From Pirellulales bacterium (GTDB lineage: Bacteria; Planctomycetota; Planctomycetia; Pirellulales; JALHLM01), in NCBI GenBank assembly GCA_022844585.1, contig JALHLM010000345.1, positions 1 through 6,716 on the forward strand: a stretch of 6,716 bases of DNA, given 5' to 3'. The stretch's first letter is position 1; every line of letters begins with the position of its first letter. The notes beneath the pieces are model-generated. The model saw nothing but the letters and a program-made list of their open reading frames with translations, had not been told where the DNA came from and did no database searches. The position numbers were made by a program, and so were the translations under genes. Below, piece after piece: positions 6,458-6,716 of this stretch.

Positions 6458-6497
6458 TGAGACGCCTTTCGATCAACCAATCTTGATCCGCGTCTCA
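6458..6497. repeat. Nested hairpin, possibly a dispersed intergenic repeat
   Basis: TGAGACGC (6458-6465) pairs perfectly with GCGTCTCA (6490-6497). Inside it GATCAA (6471-6476) pairs perfectly with TTGATC (6483-6488) around the six-base loop CCAATC, leaving an asymmetric internal loop. The 40-base structure could form on either strand. No T-run follows on either side, so it is not an intrinsic terminator. It may be a repeated extragenic palindrome or part of an RNA element. Confidence 0.5.
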
Positions 6498-6587
6498 ACC
6501 AAGGCCCCAGTTCCCCCATCTCCGCCCTTTCGTGTGTTTCGCGGGCAATTCTCAAACCGCATCGTCCCGGCAATCGCGCGGCCGATC

Positions 6588-6616
6588 TTGACCCTAATTC
6601 GTGGCCTTCTTATATT
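6588..6616 (+). promoter_or_regulatory. Sigma70-type promoter of the gene at the right edge
   Basis: TTGACC (6588-6593) and TATATT (6611-6616) are separated by 17 bases, identical in hexamers and spacing to the protease promoter at 2713-2741, although the spacer sequences differ. Transcription would begin near 6623 and give a leader of about 83 nt before ATG 6706. Confidence 0.65.
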
Positions 6617-6637
6617 GCCGCCCGAATTTCTCCCGCG

Positions 6638-6651
6638 GCGACCGAGGTCGC
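6638..6651. repeat. Palindrome in the leader of the right-edge gene
   Basis: GCGACCGAGGTCGC consists of two perfectly complementary six-base arms around GA. In RNA it would fold as a five-pair stem with a four-base loop. It lies in the predicted leader between the promoter and ATG 6706. The GC-rich setting (CGCGGCTACGCGG follows) resembles dispersed palindromes I associate with planctomycete intergenic DNA; that resemblance is from memory only. Confidence 0.35.
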
Positions 6652-6690
6652 GGCTACGCGGACCCACCAGATTGCCTGGATTCCGGATTT

Positions 6691-6696
6691 AAGGAG
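6691..6696 (+). promoter_or_regulatory. Ribosome binding site of the right-edge gene
   Basis: AAGGAG lies nine bases before ATG 6706. With the promoter at 6588-6616 it marks a real gene start even though only the first codons are in the window. Confidence 0.65.
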
Positions 6697-6705
6697 CTTC
6701 CCGCC

Positions 6706-6716
6706 ATGACGCGAAC
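6706..6716 (+). CDS. Start of an unidentified gene, cut by the window edge
   Basis: ATG ACG CGA begins an open frame (Met-Thr-Arg) that runs out of the window after 11 bases. It is supported by AAGGAG at 6691-6696 and a promoter at 6588-6616. It is divergent from the symporter gene. Nothing can be said about the product. Confidence 0.6.

Larger units (their letters stand above)
6223..6587. other. Gene-free stretch upstream of the symporter, with repeat-like elements
   Basis: This is the first part of the divergent intergenic region between the symporter and the gene at 6706. Open frames here have no ribosome binding sites, family motifs or convincing composition. It holds the symporter ribosome binding site, two GCGGCCTG direct repeats (6249-6280) and the nested hairpin at 6458-6497. 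I could not find a convincing minus-strand promoter. The best -10 candidate is TACACT (plus-strand 6257-6262), without a recognisable -35 box. Confidence 0.5.

Noticed and set aside
1461..6716. TGACGCGAAC shared by the VWA start and the right-edge gene start
   Set aside because: A ten-base match between two places is expected by chance in a window of this size, and only three codons of the second gene are visible.

Overview
The window looks like a chromosomal segment of a GC-rich planctomycete, probably of the Pirellulales group. This rests on three things: a membrane-anchored von Willebrand factor A (VWA) protein with a Gly/Ala/Ser-rich linker, a tail-specific (S41) protease with an extended TPR-like N-terminus, and an SGLT-type sodium:solute symporter beside an ISAs1-type transposase remnant. 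The assignment comes from gene style, not from a marker gene, so it is moderate in confidence.

Layout. Bases 1-1155 hold a decayed ISAs1-family transposase. The catalytic D, D and E codons are all present, but the reading frame is broken by an in-frame TGA and two single-base insertions. Bases 1156-1457 are intergenic and carry a sigma70-type promoter and a leader hairpin for the next gene. Bases 1458-2384 encode a membrane-anchored VWA protein with a complete MIDAS metal site. Bases 2385-2817 are intergenic, with several small inverted repeats, a weak terminator candidate and a good promoter with a palindrome at the likely transcription start. Bases 2818-4470 encode a secreted or periplasmic S41 C-terminal processing peptidase. 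A short convergent gap (4471-4575) contains a 12-bp inverted repeat. Bases 4576-6222 on the minus strand encode a sodium:solute symporter of the SGLT type. Bases 6223-6705 are intergenic, with a nested hairpin, a second palindrome and another promoter. Bases 6706-6716 are the first codons of a further plus-strand gene.

How the genes relate. Each plus-strand gene appears to have its own promoter: TTGACG-N18-TATGAT for the VWA gene, and TTGACC-N17-TATATT for both the protease and the gene at the right edge. Each has a leader of about 70-90 nt, and the symporter is divergent from the right-edge gene. No operon is evident, and nothing in the sequence ties these proteins to one pathway. The VWA protein, protease and symporter all act at the cell envelope, but that is only a shared location.

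I found no convincing new multi-gene system. The points most worth checking are the changed substrate-site residues in the symporter, the nested hairpin at 6458-6497, the recurring promoter architecture, the N-terminal extension of the protease and the nature of the transposase lesions.
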